A stretch of 64,000 bases of DNA, taken from the NCBI GenBank assembly GCA_022009855.1, contig CP091727.1, positions 1-64,000 of the forward strand, given 5' to 3'. The notes below the pieces were generated by a model. That model did no database searches. It worked only from the letters and a program-made list of their open reading frames with translations, and was not told the origin of the DNA. Of this stretch, positions 63,446-64,000 are shown one piece after another (position 1 is the first letter of the stretch; each line of letters starts with the position of its first letter). The position numbers were made by a program, and so were the translations under genes. Origin of the DNA: Lentisphaeria bacterium. Its GTDB lineage: Bacteria > Verrucomicrobiota > Lentisphaeria > Victivallales > Victivallaceae.

Positions 63446-64000
63446 TTTCTGTTTCACTCCACATTCGTTATTGTGATTAAAAACCATCCCGAAGTCTGCA
63501 TGCTTTCGCATCACGGCATTGCCGCTATCCGCCCCATTACAGAGCGGCATTCGCTTTTTCGGGTCTCTCATATCCGCACCCCTATCGGCTTCCCTTGCGG
63601 GTCGCTTTCCCTTGCGGGAAGGATACGGACTTACCAAGTTTTGTTTGAAATTCCATATTGAACGGGTTAGGTTCCGCCTCTTCGCCGGGGTATCATTGTT
63701 TGCGCATAAGAAGACGTTATCTTGTGTCCTTACACCCTTGCCTTTTGGCTCAAGCCTATCAATACCTTTGGCTTGTTGTTCGTTACGGCGTTTATCAGCA
63801 GTTCACATATGTTAACCTTACCGTTCGAGCCTAGCTCCCAGCCCCATGGTATTAGGGGACTTGTTCCTCCCTCGCGGGATTTCCTCTGTGGGTTGCATTG
63901 TCTTCGGGGCTTCACACCATCGGATTACTCCAATCGCATGCCCGAATAGGCTACTGTTGGCAAAACAACAGGTTTGTCTGTGTCTTTGGTACGTACTTTT
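63446..64000 (-). other. group II intron domains I-III (partial)
   Basis: About 555 bases upstream of the maturase start with no supported gene and many short GC-rich complementary stretches. Position and length fit domains I-III of the ribozyme. Confidence 0.65.

Larger units (their letters stand above)
61789..64000 (-). mobile_element. group II intron inserted in the terminase gene (5' end outside window)
   Basis: The 3' end is clear: CTACCCGAT joins exon CAGAAAGCGCTG at 61788/61789. Domain V and VI follow upstream on the minus strand, then a reverse transcriptase gene and at least 550 bases of domains I-III. No GTGCG 5' boundary is visible before 64000, so the intron continues past the window. 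It exceeds 2.2 kb. Confidence 0.88.

Noticed and set aside
1..64000. CRISPR arrays or defence systems
   Set aside because: No regularly spaced direct repeats were seen and no cas-like protein is present.

Overview
The window looks like a chromosomal segment of a Lentisphaerota bacterium of the Victivallis type. The evidence is seven genes that begin with the prepilin motif [27 protein letters not shown] and end in an H-X9-DG-like motif, a high-GC core rich in secreted carbohydrate-active enzymes, and AraC, LacI and GntR one-component regulators. This assignment is inferred from gene style, not from a marker gene.

Layout. 1-2180: end of a mobile element with a frameshifted serine recombinase; its edge lies inside the N-terminal codons of a pseudopilin gene (2173-2883). 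2896-9427: a very long GH13-like/SGNH esterase gene and a CBM9-like secreted protein. 9566-13421: a glycerophosphodiester / glycerol-3-phosphate oxidation operon (GlpA-like, pyridine-nucleotide oxidoreductase, DUF1667, GDPD). 13447-16588 (minus): a glycyl radical enzyme and its activase, divergent from an AraC regulator. 17733-36633: consecutive cassettes pairing a regulator, a pseudopilin and a secreted polysaccharide-active enzyme. 37219-48495: sugar ABC permeases, LacI repressor, pseudopilin, secreted glycosidase, solute-binding protein, GH27 alpha-galactosidase and a metallophosphoesterase. 48417-54953: sialate O-acetylesterase, pseudopilin, GntR regulator and a GH99-like enzyme. 55174-57273: PurO-type IMP cyclohydrolase and a LarA-like protein. 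57374-57449: tRNA-Phe. 57493-64000: lower-GC mobile DNA with an IS200-type element, a DUF2924/serine recombinase/HTH cassette, and a terminase gene split by a group II intron.

How the genes work together. The core reads as a set of independently regulated polysaccharide and oligosaccharide use modules. Secreted enzymes (GH13, GH5-, GH39-, GH43- and GH99-like, beta-helix lyase-like, esterases) cut substrate outside. An ABC importer without a local ATPase brings in oligosaccharides, and enzymes without visible signal peptides (GH27, metallophosphoesterase) probably act inside. A regulator and an H-X9-DG pseudopilin accompany nearly every enzyme.

Caution. About 28 of some 43 protein genes are interrupted by single-base frameshifts, and most of those I traced lie in short homopolymer runs. 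I treat most as sequencing or assembly indels and annotate the corrected gene span, with the break points stated.
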